64,000 nucleotides of DNA, taken from assembly GCF_030272615.1 (NCBI RefSeq), contig NC_081410.1, positions 112,730,433-112,794,432 on the forward strand. The letters run 5' to 3'. The notes beneath the pieces were generated by a model. That model made no database searches. It saw nothing but the letters and a program-made list of their open reading frames with translations, and was not told the DNA's origin. Every line of letters starts with the position of its first letter. Position 1 is the stretch's first letter. This DNA comes from Cryptomeria japonica (taxonomy: Eukaryota; Streptophyta; Pinopsida; Cupressales; Cupressaceae). Positions 21,655 to 33,605 of the stretch are shown in pieces. Made by a program: the position numbers and the translations under genes.

Positions 21655-24600
21655 ATGGCGAGTTCGTCAGGGAGAATAGAGGTGGAGAAATTTAATGGAA
21701 GTAATTTTGAGATGTGGAAGCTGAAGATGGAAGATCTGCTAATAGATCGAGATCTTTGGGATGCTGTTGATGCGAATGTCCAAAGGCCCTCAGATCCTAC
21801 TGCGGCAGCTCAGTATGATGTTATGGACCGAAAAGCCAAGGGTCTAATCAGACTGTGCCTGGCAGACTCTGTTCTAATCAATGTCCATGAAGAGAACTCT
21901 GCAAAGAAGCTATGGACTAAGCTTGGTGAGATGTATCAAGTGAAATCTTTATTAAATCAAATTTTCTTAAGAAAGAAATTGTATTCCTTGAAGATGGAAG
22001 AGGGTGGACGAATTGCAGACCACCTAGAAGCATTCAATATGATTGTGGCTCAATTAGTATCCGTCGGTGTTAAGATGGACGAGGAGGAGAAATGTCAGAT
22101 CTTGCTTTGTTCTTTGCTTGATTCGTGGGATTCTCTTGTTATGGCTATCGGTAGTACTTCTGTTGTTTTGAAATCTGAAGATGTGGTGGGTGCCCTACTC
22201 GGTGAAGAGATGCGAAGGAAGGTATCCATCAGTTCAAAGGAAGCCCTAACTGTTCGTGGAAGACCTAAGGAGAAAGGCAAGAAGAATGAGAAGCGCGGCA
22301 AGTCCAAATCCAAACGGAGATCGAAATCTCCTGGAAAGTCCAAAGTCATTTGCTGGAATTGTGGTAAACCGGGTCACATCCGTAAGGACTGCAAAGAAGA
22401 AAAGAAGAAGAAAAAGAAAAAGTTCGATTCTGATTCTGAGTCCGACAAGGAAGATGGCGATGCATTTATTGCGGCTTTGGTGACTCATGCAGGTAATGAT
22501 GCCTGGCTAATTGACTCAGGTGCATCTTTTCATATGACTTCCAATAGAGATTGGTTTTCTGAATATGAAGGATTTAATGGAGGTAAGGTGTACTTGGGTG
22601 ATGATTCACCTCTAGACATTGTTGGTCGAGGTAAGGTTAGAATCAGGTTTTCTGATGGTAGAATAAAAGGGATTAATGGTGTGCTGCATATCCCTGGATT
22701 AAAACGAAACCTGTTATCTGTGAGCAAACTGATAGATGCGGGTGTGCAGGTAGTCTTTTCTGAAACAGGATGTAAGATGATTAAGGGTGCTATGGTAGTT
22801 GCTAGAGGTGTCAGGTTTGGCACTTTGTATAAGCTTGAAGCATACATTGTTGAGTGTAATAGCACTTCTGTAAAAAGCAAATCTGCGGATACTTCACTGG
22901 AAGATTTGAAGGTTTCACCTTCAGCAGATGGAAATGGTTTTTGGGTACCTAAGGGTGCACTTTCATCTGAAGCAAAGTTACCTGCAGAGAAGACTATGTT
23001 ATGGCACCAGAGACTTGGCCACATTGGAGAAAAGGGTCTAAGGACCTTGAAAAATAAAAATCTTGTTGAAGGTTTGAATGACTGTAACCTTGACTTTGAT
23101 TTCTGTGAGCATTGCATTTATGGAAAACAAAACCGCGTTCAGTTTTACTCGAGTTCTCATAAAACTTGTGGTGTTTTGGATCTTATCCATTCTGATGTGT
23201 TTGGTCCAGTAGATGTCTCTTCGATTGGAAAATCCACATATTATGTTTCATTTATTGATGATTTTAGTAGAAGGACATGGGTTTATTTTCTAAAGAGTAA
23301 ATCTGAAGTTTTTAGTCGTTTTAAAGAATTTAAAGCAATGGTTGAGTTGCAGACTGAAAAGAAAATAAAATGTTTGAGAACTGATAATGGCGGTGAGTTT
23401 TGCTCTAATGATTTTGATAGATTCTGTAAAGACTGTGGAATTAATAGGCAGAAGACAACTCCGTATTCTCCACAGCAGAATGGAGTTGCAGAAAGAATGA
23501 ACAGGACACTGATGGAAAAGGCTAGGAGTATGTTGAGTGGTGCTGGTCTTGAACAAAAGTTTTGGGCTGAAGCTGTTGCCACTGCTTGCTACCTGATTAA
23601 CAGGTCTCCTACATCAGCTCTTGTTGATAAAACGCCTATGGAAGCATGGTCAGGTCACAAGCCTTCATTGAGACATCTTAGAGTTTTTGGTTGCGAGGCA
23701 TATGCACATGTGCCAAAGGAGAAGCGAACAAAGTTAGAGAACAAGGCTGTGAAATGTATCTTCATCGGGTATAGTTATGGTGTGAAAGGATATAAGCTTT
23801 GGGACCCTGTTGCACAAAAGGTAATTCATAGTAGAAGTGTTATTTTTAGAGAAATTAAGTCTCCTTCTGTTACATTGCAGCCAGAACAGACTAAAAAAGA
23901 AGATGTGATTCAACTTCCTTCTACACCTGAAAGAGTTGAATCAAGACCCCTAGATAGGCAAGAATTTGAGGAGAGCTCGTCTAGCTCTGAATCTTCAGAA
24001 GAGGAGGAAGAACCTCCAACTCAGCTTGTTCGAAGGTCTACAAGACATAGACAACCACCTGAAAGGTATTCACCTGATGATTGGAGATGTATTTTTGCTC
24101 TGAATACTAGTGTGGATGAACCGAAATCTGTAGAAGAGGCATTAGGTATGAATGATGCAGAATCCTGGAAGATTGCTATGGAGGAAGAAATGGCAGCTTT
24201 GAAAAAGAATGATACATGGGATCATATACCATTGCCTGAAGGACGAAAACCTGTTGGTTGTAAATGGGTGTTCAAGAAAAAGATTGGTTCAGATGGAAGC
24301 ATTGAGAAGTATAAAGCAAGGTTGGTTGCAAAAGGCTACTCTCAGGTTGAGGGTGTTGATTACGGTGAGATATTTTCTCCTGTTGCAAAAATGACATCCA
24401 TTAGATTTTTGCTTTCTATTGCTACTGCTTATGATTTAGAGGTTGAGCAAATGGATGTGAAAACTGCTTTCCTTCATGGTGATTTGGAGGAAGATATTTA
24501 TATGACACAGCTAGAGCACTATGTGGTGAAAGGCAAAAGTAATTTGGTCTGTAAATTGAAGAAATCTTTGTATGGCCTCAAACAAAGTCCTAGGATGTGG

Positions 24601-25698
24601 TACCAGAAATTTGATACATATGTGTTGAGTTTAGGATTTGAACGTTCTAAATCAGATCACTGTGTTTATTATAAATCTTATGGTGATCATTTCTTATTCA
24701 TTGCATTGTATGTTGATGATATGTTATTCATTGGTAAAGGGAAAGGTATGATTTCAGAACTGAAGTCTCAGCTCGCTGCTAAATTTGAAATGAAAGATCT
24801 TGATGCAGCAAAGCACATTCTTGGGATGGAAATTAGAAGAGATAGGGCGAACAGAAAGCTATGGCTAGGCCAGAGTAAGTATGTGAATTCAGTGTTATAG
24901 AGGTTCAACATGCAGAATTGTAGACCATTGAGTGTTCCTTTTACAGTTGGAACGAAACTATCTGTTTCAGATTGTCCTACATCCCCATTGGAGATGGAAG
25001 ACATGAGCAGAGTGCCTTACCAAAGTGCGGTTGGAAGCTTGATGTATGCTATGGTCTGTACTAGACCAGACATTGCCCAAGCAGTGGGAGTACTTTCTAG
25101 ATATATGTCTAATCCTGGTAGAGTTCATTGGGATGCAGTCAAAAGAGTCTTCAGATATTTGAAGGGTACTTCAGAGTATTCTTTGTGTTATCATGGTAAT
25201 TCAGTTGGAGACATGACTTCCCTTGATATCCATGGTTATGTGGATTCAGATTGGGCAGGTGATATTGATAGCAGAAGATCCACCAGTGCTTATGTGTTTA
25301 CTTTGTTTGGTGGTGCAATTAGTTGGATGAGTAAGCGACAGGCTGTGGTTGCTTTATCCACTACTGAAGCAGAGTATATGGCAACTACTCATGCTTGTAA
25401 AGAGGCCATTTGGCTTAAGAGACTGTGTTCGGATATTGGAATAAAACAAGGTACAGTGACAGTTTACTGTGATAGTCAGAGTGCAATTAGCCTAGCTAAG
25501 AACCCGACATTTCATGCTCGGACCAAACATATTGATGTTCAGTATCATTTTGTTAGAGATATGGTCGAAGATGGTAGGGTGAAGCTGGTTAAGGTGGAAA
25601 CTTTGATGAATGTTGCAGATGCTTTAACTAAGGCTGTGAGCACAGAAAATTTCAGATGGTGTTCAGAGTCTATGGGCCTTATGGCCCCTAGCAATTGA
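21655..25698 (+). pseudogene. Copia gag-pol polyprotein with one premature TAG
   Basis: A single frame of 1347 codons interrupted once by TAG at 24898-24900 (codon 1082). Domains in order: gag (residues 1-~220); CCHC zinc knuckle with C233, C236, H241 and C246; aspartic protease with D287-S-G; GAG-pre-integrase (LWHQRLGHIG); integrase with D514, D577 and E613 (a DD35E triad); and RT with KWVFKKK, QMDVKTAFLHGDL and YVDD at 1019-1022. After the stop comes RNase H with DSDWAGD, STTEAEYMA and VYCDSQSAI. The ATG at 21655 begins MASSSGRIEVEKFNG, as in Tnt1-like elements. Without readthrough the RNase H domain would be lost, so autonomous mobility is doubtful. Confidence 0.95.
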
Positions 25699-25742
25699 TT
25701 CATTGTGTTGACATTCCCTTCCGCTCATGCAAGGTGTTCGAC

Positions 25743-25754
25743 AAGTGGGAGATT
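25743..25754 (+). other. Copia polypurine tract
   Basis: Purine-rich AAGTGGGAGATT immediately upstream of the 3' LTR start (TGTTGGG at 25755). It is the expected primer site for plus-strand DNA synthesis. Confidence 0.85.
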
Positions 25755-26638
25755 TGTTGGGAAAAATGGTGTCTCAACCTTGCATTTATGCGAGGTTACT
25801 ATTTATAGTAAGTTTTTATTTGAGCACGAAATAGTGCGAAACTCTCCCTGAAGCTTCTGGTTGGCTAGATAAGCATTCCGGTAAAGTTTCGTCGCAAGGT
25901 CACAGCTAGTTTTGAAGATATTAAAGTTTTCGTCTTGGAGGGGTGCAATAAAATGTTTAAACTTAATTTTGGGGACTTTAGAGGCTCCGAAATGCCCTGA
26001 AAAGTTGCCGTAACCGGCGAAGCGGGTTACGAGGTGATAGAGCACTTCGCGAGCTTTCCGGCGCTTCAAACGGTTCGTCAATCGGACACCCGGTTCTCAA
26101 GTTATGGCCTCCGGAAGTTTGTACTCCTGAAATAGGAAAAATAATTTGTATCGAATACATAAATGAGCTGTAAAAGGGAGCGACACGTGTTGATGTGTGC
26201 TTTAACATGTCATAGAAGGGAGATAAGGTCGGCTACACCTTATTGGGTGGTTTTAGCCCATGGTTTTGTAATACCGTTTGACGGTTTCTTGTATTGTATC
26301 TCCTATTTATGAGGTGTGTGAGATAGAGGTTGTGTGTAAGAGTCTTATGGCTATTGAGTTGCCTCTGAATCTCTGATTAGTGCTACTCCTGCGAAGAGCT
26401 TGCTCTGCAAGTATTTTGTAATCTGTTTTGATTGCTGAATAAAATATTGAGCTGCTTTTGGAGGGTGGGGTTTTTCTCCCGAAAGGGTTTTCCCCACGTA
26501 AATCATTGTGTTGTGGTATGATTGCTATTATATCTATTTCTATTTTCTGTAACTGTTGTAATGATCTGAAAAAGTTTTGCATTACCCTCCTCTCAAGGTT
26601 AGTGTAGGAAGTTGTTTCCGCTACTTAACTTCCTTACA
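25755..26638 (+). repeat. Copia 3' LTR
   Basis: 884 bp, the same length as the 5' LTR. The two visible differences are A/G in GAGGCTCC(A/G)AAATG and T/C in GCGAAG(T/C)GGG. The low divergence dates the insertion as recent. Confidence 0.95.
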
Positions 26639-27914
26639 TTTTGTTGTTGATTATTTCGTCATTGATTCCTCGGGTCCTTATCCAGTATCTCGATAGAAGT
26701 CTATTTCTTTCCTACCCATTGATAATGAGCTTAGAGTTGCTTTTGAGGTAGAGCTTCGTAATAGATCTCTTGTGTTTCAAAATAAAGATGATACTTTGGT
26801 TTGGGCTAAGAGTGCTTCAGGTCCCTATTCAGTAAGGGAGGGGTACAAATCCTTGTTTCAGTCCTCTTCTTATTTCCATTGGCCTTCTTATCTTTTTTGG
26901 CATTCGGCGTGTCTTCCTAAAGCCGGGTCTTTTTCTTGGTTGGTAGTTCAAGATAGAGTTCTCATCAGGATGAGATTGGATAGGCTTGGGATTACTACGG
27001 TTTTAGCTTGTGTGTTTTGTGGATATTTTATGGAAACCATAGATCATGTGTTGTTGCATTGTCCGTTTGCTACGGATTGTTGGTACTGGTTATTTGGAAT
27101 GATTGGTTGGTCCTCTACTATTAGTCCTAGTTTATTATCACATTTCATGGCTTGGACTTTGTTGTTTTCATCCTCTTTTTGCTCCTCTATTTGGATTGTG
27201 GCACCTTCTATAGTTATTTGGAACATCTGGCTAGAGAGGAATTCTAGGATTTTTACTCGTAAGTCTGCTTCATTTAAGGAGGTTATTGACAAGATTCAAT
27301 CCTCCATTTATGAGGTGGTTCTTTCTTACATTTATAAAAACTTGGAACATTTGAGGTCCTTTTCTCATTGGGATAATTAGGTAACATGAAAATGGAGTTC
27401 ACTTCGAGTCATTCCTTCCCATGGGGCTTTAACACCTGGATTACCCTCACTTTCAAAACGTAGGATGACCAAATGGATAGCCCACCCCCCAAAATTCTCC
27501 TTCAAGTTAAATTTTGACGGGGCTGCTAAGGGTAATCCGGGGAAGGCAGGGGTTGGGGTGGTCATCTTTGATCATAATTCTAAGATTGTTAAAGCTGTCG
27601 GTAAATATATTGGTGTCAGCTCCAATAATGTTTTTGAATTTTAAACGTTATCTTTTGGTCTGGATCTTGTCACAACTTTGGGCATTAAGGACATCATCAT
27701 TCAAGGGGACTCAATGTTGGTCTTTCAATCAGTCTCTGCTAAAAAAATTGTCTCTTGGCATCTGCAGTACTTGTTGGAGCACATCCTTACACAGTTGAAG
27801 TGTTTTTCTACCTTTACTATATCTCATTGTTATAGGGAAATAAATGTTATTGCAGACTACTTGGCTAATAGGGCTGTTGTTGAAGGGGCTGAGTATTTGG
27901 AGGTTTCCCTCTGA
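26639..27914 (+). pseudogene. LINE 2 ORF2 C-terminus: zinc-binding region and RNase H
   Basis: This continues LINE 2 ORF2 after the Copia insertion. 26772-27380 holds the zf-RVT region (SFSWLVVQDRVL, CVFCG, ETIDHVLLHCPFA). A TAG near 27379 precedes the RNase H domain (27480-27914), with FKLNFDGAAKGNPGKAG, a stop-interrupted EF.TLSFGL, IIIQGDSMLV and ADYLANRA. It ends with TGA near 27913. RNase H at the ORF2 C-terminus is a feature of some plant L1 lineages. Confidence 0.88.
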
Positions 27915-28915
27915 GACATCCCTGCCTCTTGCATTTGTATTCTCCTTTAAAAATAGATTGGTCATGGTTGTAGCCTATATCACACTCCTTGCTGGGTGTG
28001 GTTTTTATTTTGCATATGACATTGAGGAGGATGTTGTCTACCTTATGGAAACTGCCTTGTTAATGACATATTCGATAAGTATCTTCGCATGGAGCAAGGA
28101 GGGTGTGGAGTCTGCATTCGTGTGACTTGTATCCTTCTTACTGGCTTTGTATTTACTTTGGCTTTTCATCACCTGTTTGGTTGTGATGAATTTGTTCTTC
28201 ATAGGACTGATTTTGCCTATTTCTCATGATATTATTCTGTTTTCCTGAGTATGGTAGTAGTATGAGTATTCGGGCTCGAGAAGCTCATTGCTTAGGATGT
28301 ACTCATTAGTTGTGTACCTATTGTTTTGAGTGGGTATACTCCTATCATTATATCTTTCTGATTGGTGGTTTTGTTTGCTAATCATGTTGTGGTAAGTTTG
28401 GGGTGGATGTTTCGAGTATCATTGCTTAATTATTTTTACTACTTACCATTCACTTGCTAGGTTGTTTACTGATGATTGCTTTGAGATGGTAGAGTCTTCT
28501 CTATTGATTATCTTTGATTGAGTAATCAGTGGGGGACGAGTTTCTATAACATGGCTTTGGTTCATTATTACTGGGTGACTTCATTTTGCCAGCCTGGTTT
28601 CTCCTTTCATGCTTATGATTATGTGGAGCGTGTTATGTTCACCCCTCTTGCACGTTCCTTATTTATCATAACATGAAGTTGGTTTCTGCACATTCAGGGA
28701 GGCCTCGTGTTTGGCTTTTGTAGTTTTTGGATGGATTGTACCCATGGGCTTCTTGTAATGGGTAGATTGGCTTGTGTTACTTGAGAAATACTGAAGGGTT
28801 TTCTTACTGGTTCTTTCCCTTCAGTGCTCTTTGAACTAGACACTGTAAAAAAAAATAAAACAATAATTATTAATATCTTTCAGTGGTTTTATCCACTTTC
28901 ATAAAAAACAAAACA
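27915..28915 (+). other. LINE 2 3' untranslated region and A-rich tail
   Basis: About 1 kb without credible coding potential after the RNase H stop. It contains TTTGAACTAGACACTG, an A-rich run near 28848-28860, and a final A/C-rich tail near 28900-28915. Segment F of the low-copy repeat begins directly after it. Confidence 0.75.
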
Positions 28916-28919
28916 AAAC

Positions 28920-30450
28920 TAGTAGCTGCAACTTCTCGAAACCAGTGATCCAACAACATGTACTATTTTTGAGTAGAACATGAGTTGTAGCCGCAACATT
29001 TTTGGAATCGAACTCAAAATGTAGTAGTGGAAATACTAATCCTACATTCATATATTATCTATAGGCACTAAGGACATGTCCACATAACTAAAGGTTGTTC
29101 AACAAATCATTCTTCTGCATATCCTACAATCGTTGCAGCCATGAGACCACATTTTTTTCAGGAATATTGTCATGTTTTGTTTATGCTTTGATCTTGAACG
29201 TTTCTAAAGTCTTTTCACCAAATATTTAAAACCATTAATTCATTTCAGAATTCAAAATATCCTTGTGCCTTCTATTTCTTGATCTTTCACCTCCCTTTCC
29301 TTTTGCTTTGTCCCCATTTAGTTTTTAGATTTGACAAATTTTTTAAAGATTTTAGTGGCAAGCGAGAACGCTTCTTGGCCTTCAATTCTCTACTTCTTTA
29401 AAAGCCCAATCCAATAAAACCTCTGCAGAGAATATGATTCAATCCCTTTCTGGTAAACCATGCATAAAGCTGATACTTAATATCAACAACCAATTTCAAG
29501 ATTGTGTAGCAATTCATTGCTCATTTCTTGCTGCTACTAGAAGTAGGGTCCTCATTATTAAAGATTGGAAAAGTCCCATTTCTTTAAAAACTACATCAGT
29601 TCCTATCTCCATTACTCAACCCCATGGAAACTAAGCAGACAAAAATGATGCTATTGCCATCAATCAATATAACTAAGCAGACAAAAATGATGCTATTGCC
29701 ATCAATTAATATAATTAATTTTGGAGTACAGGGTTTGTCTTTAAGAGCAAATTGGTTGAAGAATAATGATTCTATTTTAGAAGAACTTAAATTGGTTGTT
29801 GAAGTCTTCTCCGTACTAATAGATCACACTTACTTCCACTATGTTCAAAGAGGAACTTAAATTGGTTGTTGAAGTCTTCTCCGTACTAATAGATCATAAT
29901 TACTTCCACTATGTTCAAAGAGGAACTTAAATTGGTTGTTGAAGTCTTCTGGGTAATGAGATAGTGCCTCTTTAGGATTCCCAACATTGTAAACCTACAA
30001 TTGACTATGTTAACTTCAACTTGGATGGTGCTATTACGGTGAAATAGAGAAATCATTTTGTCTATGATATTTCCAGTACTACTCTCCATTTCAATGAGCT
30101 ATTCTAAATTTTGTTTCTTCCTAATCCACTCCTATGAATGAAAATGTCATAGATTTAACTTTTTCAAAATTTTATTTTGCAGAAATCAAATCCAACAAAT
30201 GACAAGGTCATCTTTAATTTAAATTACAAATGAATTTCACTAATAAATGCAGTTTTTATTATTTTTGATTTGTACCCTTTAATATATTATTCAAAGTATA
30301 TTTGCACCTCTTTTTGATACAAGTACTAGTATTTATCAATTGTTGAATGTTTCTGAATAAAAGTAAATAGTTTGAATAATGTATTAACTGAATTTTATTT
30401 AAAAAAACATATTTATAATTACTTTAACCAACATCAAAAATCTAATATAC
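28920..30450. repeat. Low-copy repeat, segment F (copy 1)
   Basis: Colinear with 39210-40735 at high similarity and non-coding. It has two local tandem duplications that the other copy lacks. A ~42-bp unit starting AACTAAGCAGACAAAAATG is present twice (about 29632-29715), and a 70-bp unit starting GAACTTAAATTGG recurs at 29783, 29853 and 29923. Short open frames at 29434-29860 are not conserved as protein between the copies. Confidence 0.82.
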
Positions 30451-31591
30451 CGATAAAAAATAATGATGGATCTAAGCACCAAAGTCAGACTTGTTAAAAT
30501 CAACTAGAAAAAATTAATGTTAAACAATACTTGATCGTTTTAAAAATAATAGGCTATAAGAAATAATTGAAAAATCCAGAGATGTTTATATGAATAGAAG
30601 CTGGTAGTAAATAGAAATCTGTGAGAAATCAATATATAGTAACTTGATTTTACTGTATTGTACAAAATATTGTTAGCAGCTTATGTATATACATATTTCA
30701 GGGATTTGATGACAGATTACATTGAATGGGAATAAAAAGAAAATGCTGGTGCCTTCTTATGATATACTCATTTAACTATTGAGATAATTGATATGGTGAT
30801 ACCCAAGTGTTGAATCTTAACAAAAAGGTTACCTAAAAAGCACAGATCATAATACCCACACCTAACTCAGTATTGAATGCAGGTGAAACTCAGTATTGAA
30901 GTTTCTTTGATTCAAATTTTGTACGGGATTGCTTTAAAATATTTTCAAGTATTCTTTTATTTAAAGAGTCTCATCATGAGATCTAATTTGATTTATTTGT
31001 CTAATAATTTGAATTTTGAATAAGGAACGAATCTATTGATTATGATTTTTTTCTTCTTAGATTTTATAACTAATCTTCTTCTATTGATTCTATGTCGGTT
31101 TTGATTTTCTACTTTCTTGGAATTTGTGAGACTTAGTCTAGATGAAGATGCCATTGTTGACTATGAAGATTTGTGCTCAATGACACTTCAGGTTCAATGA
31201 ACTTTAACTGTAATACCAGGTAAAAGGAAAAGGCAGAGAAGAATAAGTTAGCATTCAAAAGACTTATTCTAGATGAAGGAGATGAAGAAGATTTGGCAAC
31301 GTTGAGAGAGATTGAGTGGACTACGGAGGAATAAAGGACTTGTAGAACTAGGGTTAATTCCAACATTATTTTTATTCTGCGACCAGTCTTATGGTATTCA
31401 GAACGGGATGCCGAAGGCTTCCCCACCAGCTTTGTGACTTCTATATCTATGTTACAATTTGCATGCTTTTTAATTATGAGCTTTGGAAGGTAGTAAAAAG
31501 ACTAGAAAAAAATTATAGACCATCTATTTGTATGTAGTTTCTATAATTTATATTCTAAAATCTTCACCTATAATTAAATTTCTTATTGAAC
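30451..31591. repeat. Low-copy repeat, segments D' and B'
   Basis: 30460-30905 resembles segment D (13078-13520 and 37780-38180). 31081-31591 resembles segment B (1796-2402 and 61371-61960). B breaks off at about 31591 after TTCTTATTGAA and resumes at about 36844 with CCAGAGTAAATAG. So 31592-36843 is inserted in B, with about 65 bp of B missing at the junction. Confidence 0.78.
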
Positions 31592-32980
31592 GAAAAAGAA
31601 TTTAAACTGTTAAAACAATAGATAAATTGGGAACACAAATAATACACAAAACATTTTATTTGGCTATATCCACCAGAAAGTAGAGGAGAGTTCTTATTAT
31701 TATTACTGCAGCTTACATACATAGGGCTTTGCCCTCATATATAAGAAACCACAACTAATTGCTAATCACATCCAATGCACTAACCATACAATAGCAAATC
31801 AAATCATGCCAACATATCCAACCCATTCAATAATTTTGTGTAATCCCATCTTCCAACAAAACACACCAAAAACCATTGATGTGGAAAAAACTAGTAGACA
31901 CTTATATAGCAATCCACATACACTGCATAAGCAATGTTGACCAAAACAACTCAATTCTACCAATCAACACTAACATAAAAGGTGTGGCAATAATCAAATC
32001 ACAATGATCTGCAACTTGCAACCAACTTGGTACAAAATCTCACTTGACATCCTCCAAGTCCTCATGAAAAGACCATATATAGCTATCAAAAAATAATAAA
32101 GTACAACAACAATAGATGACTTCAAAAAGATTTAGGAAGAAACATCCATGCAAACCATATCTCATCCTTCTACCAACACCACCAAGTGCTCAGTTGTGCC
32201 AAGTATGATCTCCTTTACCTCCCCAAATGAAAGCATTAACAACACCCAACCAGCATGGATGTAAGCTCTTGTAATCAAGGAAGATCAAACTCAATATCAT
32301 TTCAAAACTAGGAACCATCTCAACCATCTCCTACAAGGTGATAAATCTCTTGAGTAGACCAAGAGTGGGGACTAAAAATGCTCCTCTAGGATACACCAAG
32401 TCACAATGACTCTTTCCAAGAACAATCTCATCTATGTCTAGAATGATCTCGTGTCCATCACCAGGTGTAGGCTCCTTGGTCTTCTTGCTGAAACCTCTAA
32501 AGAGATAGCATCTCAAAAAATGTTCTCTAATCCCAAGAGAACTCCAGCCTCACCCAAGCCTCTTAGTTTTCGAAATCACCTCCATGGTCAATCTGCCAAT
32601 GTACTTGATACTAAGAGAACTAACAAGATATATGTCCAAACTCCCACTGCACGCCTGCATTACCTGAGAACACACCATGACAACTTGATCTTGCATCTTT
32701 ACAAATGAAGACCACATGCTCCAGTGAGCATAACATGCCAAGAGAACTTGTATCATGTCAATGCTCTAATCTATAATCAAGAGCCTACCATGGCATCTAA
32801 GAATCAACATCTCCAATCACATGAAGATAAACATCTCCTGACAACATAAAACTCACTACCAAACTAGAAAGAAAAATAAACTCCCATTGAAAAGTGTGAT
32901 ACTGACACTCTTTGGTCTTTTCCTACATACTGTTGTCTCTTTCTTCCCTCACACTCAAAGGTTTTCTTTCTTTTACATAA
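31592..32980 (-). other. Insert of uncertain origin, possible minus-strand LTR end
   Basis: No gene recognised. Read on the minus strand, 31744-31592 has a TATA-like CTTATATATGAGGGC followed by an AATAAAA near 31650, the layout of an LTR R/U5 end. I could not find its partner or a target-site duplication. Short minus-strand frames at 32331-32756 show no family I know. It lies downstream of the P450 fragment in that fragment's orientation and could also be its decayed 3' part. Confidence 0.3.
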
Positions 32981-32996
32981 TTCACACCTTGGGCCT

Positions 32997-33605
32997 TCAT
33001 ACAACCTCTCCTTGATTTAACACCTTGTACCCCCTCCTTAATCTCTCCGCTCTACCTATTCTAGTTCTATCCTTTGCAACCATTTCTTCCCCAAGCCATA
33101 TCGGCTCATCACTACTCAAGGTTTCTTCTTCCTGCATAACCAAAGACACTTTTACTACCTTACATATGTTATCATACACAAATCTCTGTAACACATCTCT
33201 AAGATCCAGGCACATGCTCATTTCACTGGCCTCTGAGAGAAGTGAGAGCAACCAGTCCATGACCTCCTCCATGACCTGAAATATAAAGCTTCTCAGAGAT
33301 CTCATGTCGAACTCATAGCTCTTGACCCATCTCCATCAATGTTAAAGATCCCTCTGCCCAACAAGTCATGTCGAATGGCGGTGAATGACTTGCCCTTGGG
33401 ATAATTCTCAAACTTGGTCCTCAGAATGTGCTCTACATTTTCCGTCACAACTGTCCGCCCATCACCCAATCTCCCAACCACGATCGTTTGTATGGGACTC
33501 TCTGCAAGCATCTCACTATACCATTCCAATAGCCTTCCCCGGTTCTTCCACAAGGAAAACACAAAGCCCATGAAGGGGTATACCTATGGGTTGTGAAATG
33601 GCCGA
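32997..33605 (-). pseudogene. Cytochrome P450 fragment, CYP94-like (CYP86 clan)
   Basis: Minus-strand fragment matching about 190 residues of the N-terminal half of a CYP86-clan P450, closest to CYP94-type fatty-acid omega-hydroxylases as I recall them. Block 33571-33302 has KNRGRLLEWYSEML, TIVVGRLG, TENVEHILRTKFENYPKGK and HDLLGRGIFNIDGDG. After a frameshift and small deletion near 33305, block 33305-33120 has EFDMRSLRSFIFQVMEE, LDLRDVLQRF and YDNICKVV. The oxygen-binding helix, ExxR and the haem-binding cysteine are absent, so it cannot be an enzyme. It lies between retroelement sequences and may be a decayed gene or a captured piece. Confidence 0.78.

Larger units (their letters stand above)
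20647..26638 (+). mobile_element. Young, structurally complete Ty1/Copia retrotransposon (Tork/Tnt1-like)
   Basis: A 5992-bp Copia element: 5' LTR 20647-21530, primer-binding site 21533-21544, gag-pol 21655-25698, polypurine tract 25743-25754 and 3' LTR 25755-26638. Both LTRs are 884 bp and by eye differ at only two bases, indicating very recent insertion. It lies inside the RT region of LINE 2, whose frame resumes after it. Flanks are TTTTT (20642-20646) and TTTTG (26639-26643), an imperfect T-rich target-site duplication. A single in-frame TAG is the only coding lesion I see. Confidence 0.95.
15180..28915 (+). mobile_element. LINE 2: plant L1-type retrotransposon hosting a solo LTR and a Copia element
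   Basis: Plus-strand L1 LINE of about 6.2 kb once the nested solo LTR (15618-17125) and Copia element (20647-26638) are removed. Order: a short ORF1 remnant, ORF2 with endonuclease, RT, zinc-binding region and RNase H, then a ~1-kb 3' region ending in an A-rich tail (AAAAAACAAAACAAAAC near 28900). It sits between segments E (ending about 15178) and F (starting about 28920) of the low-copy repeat. About 125 bp present between E and F at 39082-39208 is missing here. ORF1 lacks the DUF4283 region, so the element is probably 5' truncated. A target-site duplication such as AAAACAAAA is possible but ambiguous in A-rich DNA. Confidence 0.88.

Noticed and set aside
22530-23582. Minus-strand frames of up to 195 codons opposite gag-pol
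   Set aside because: These are shadows of the Copia polyprotein on the other strand. The plus-strand frame has clear domain motifs and the antisense frames have none.
24898-24900. Programmed UAG readthrough between RT and RNase H in Copia
   Set aside because: Copia elements of this type normally have one continuous frame, and TAG is also the commonest random stop in the neighbouring decayed LINEs. A point mutation is the simpler explanation.
32997-33605. Functional cytochrome P450 gene
   Set aside because: There is a frameshift, and no ExxR or haem-binding cysteine region or membrane anchor is present. It is a fragment only.
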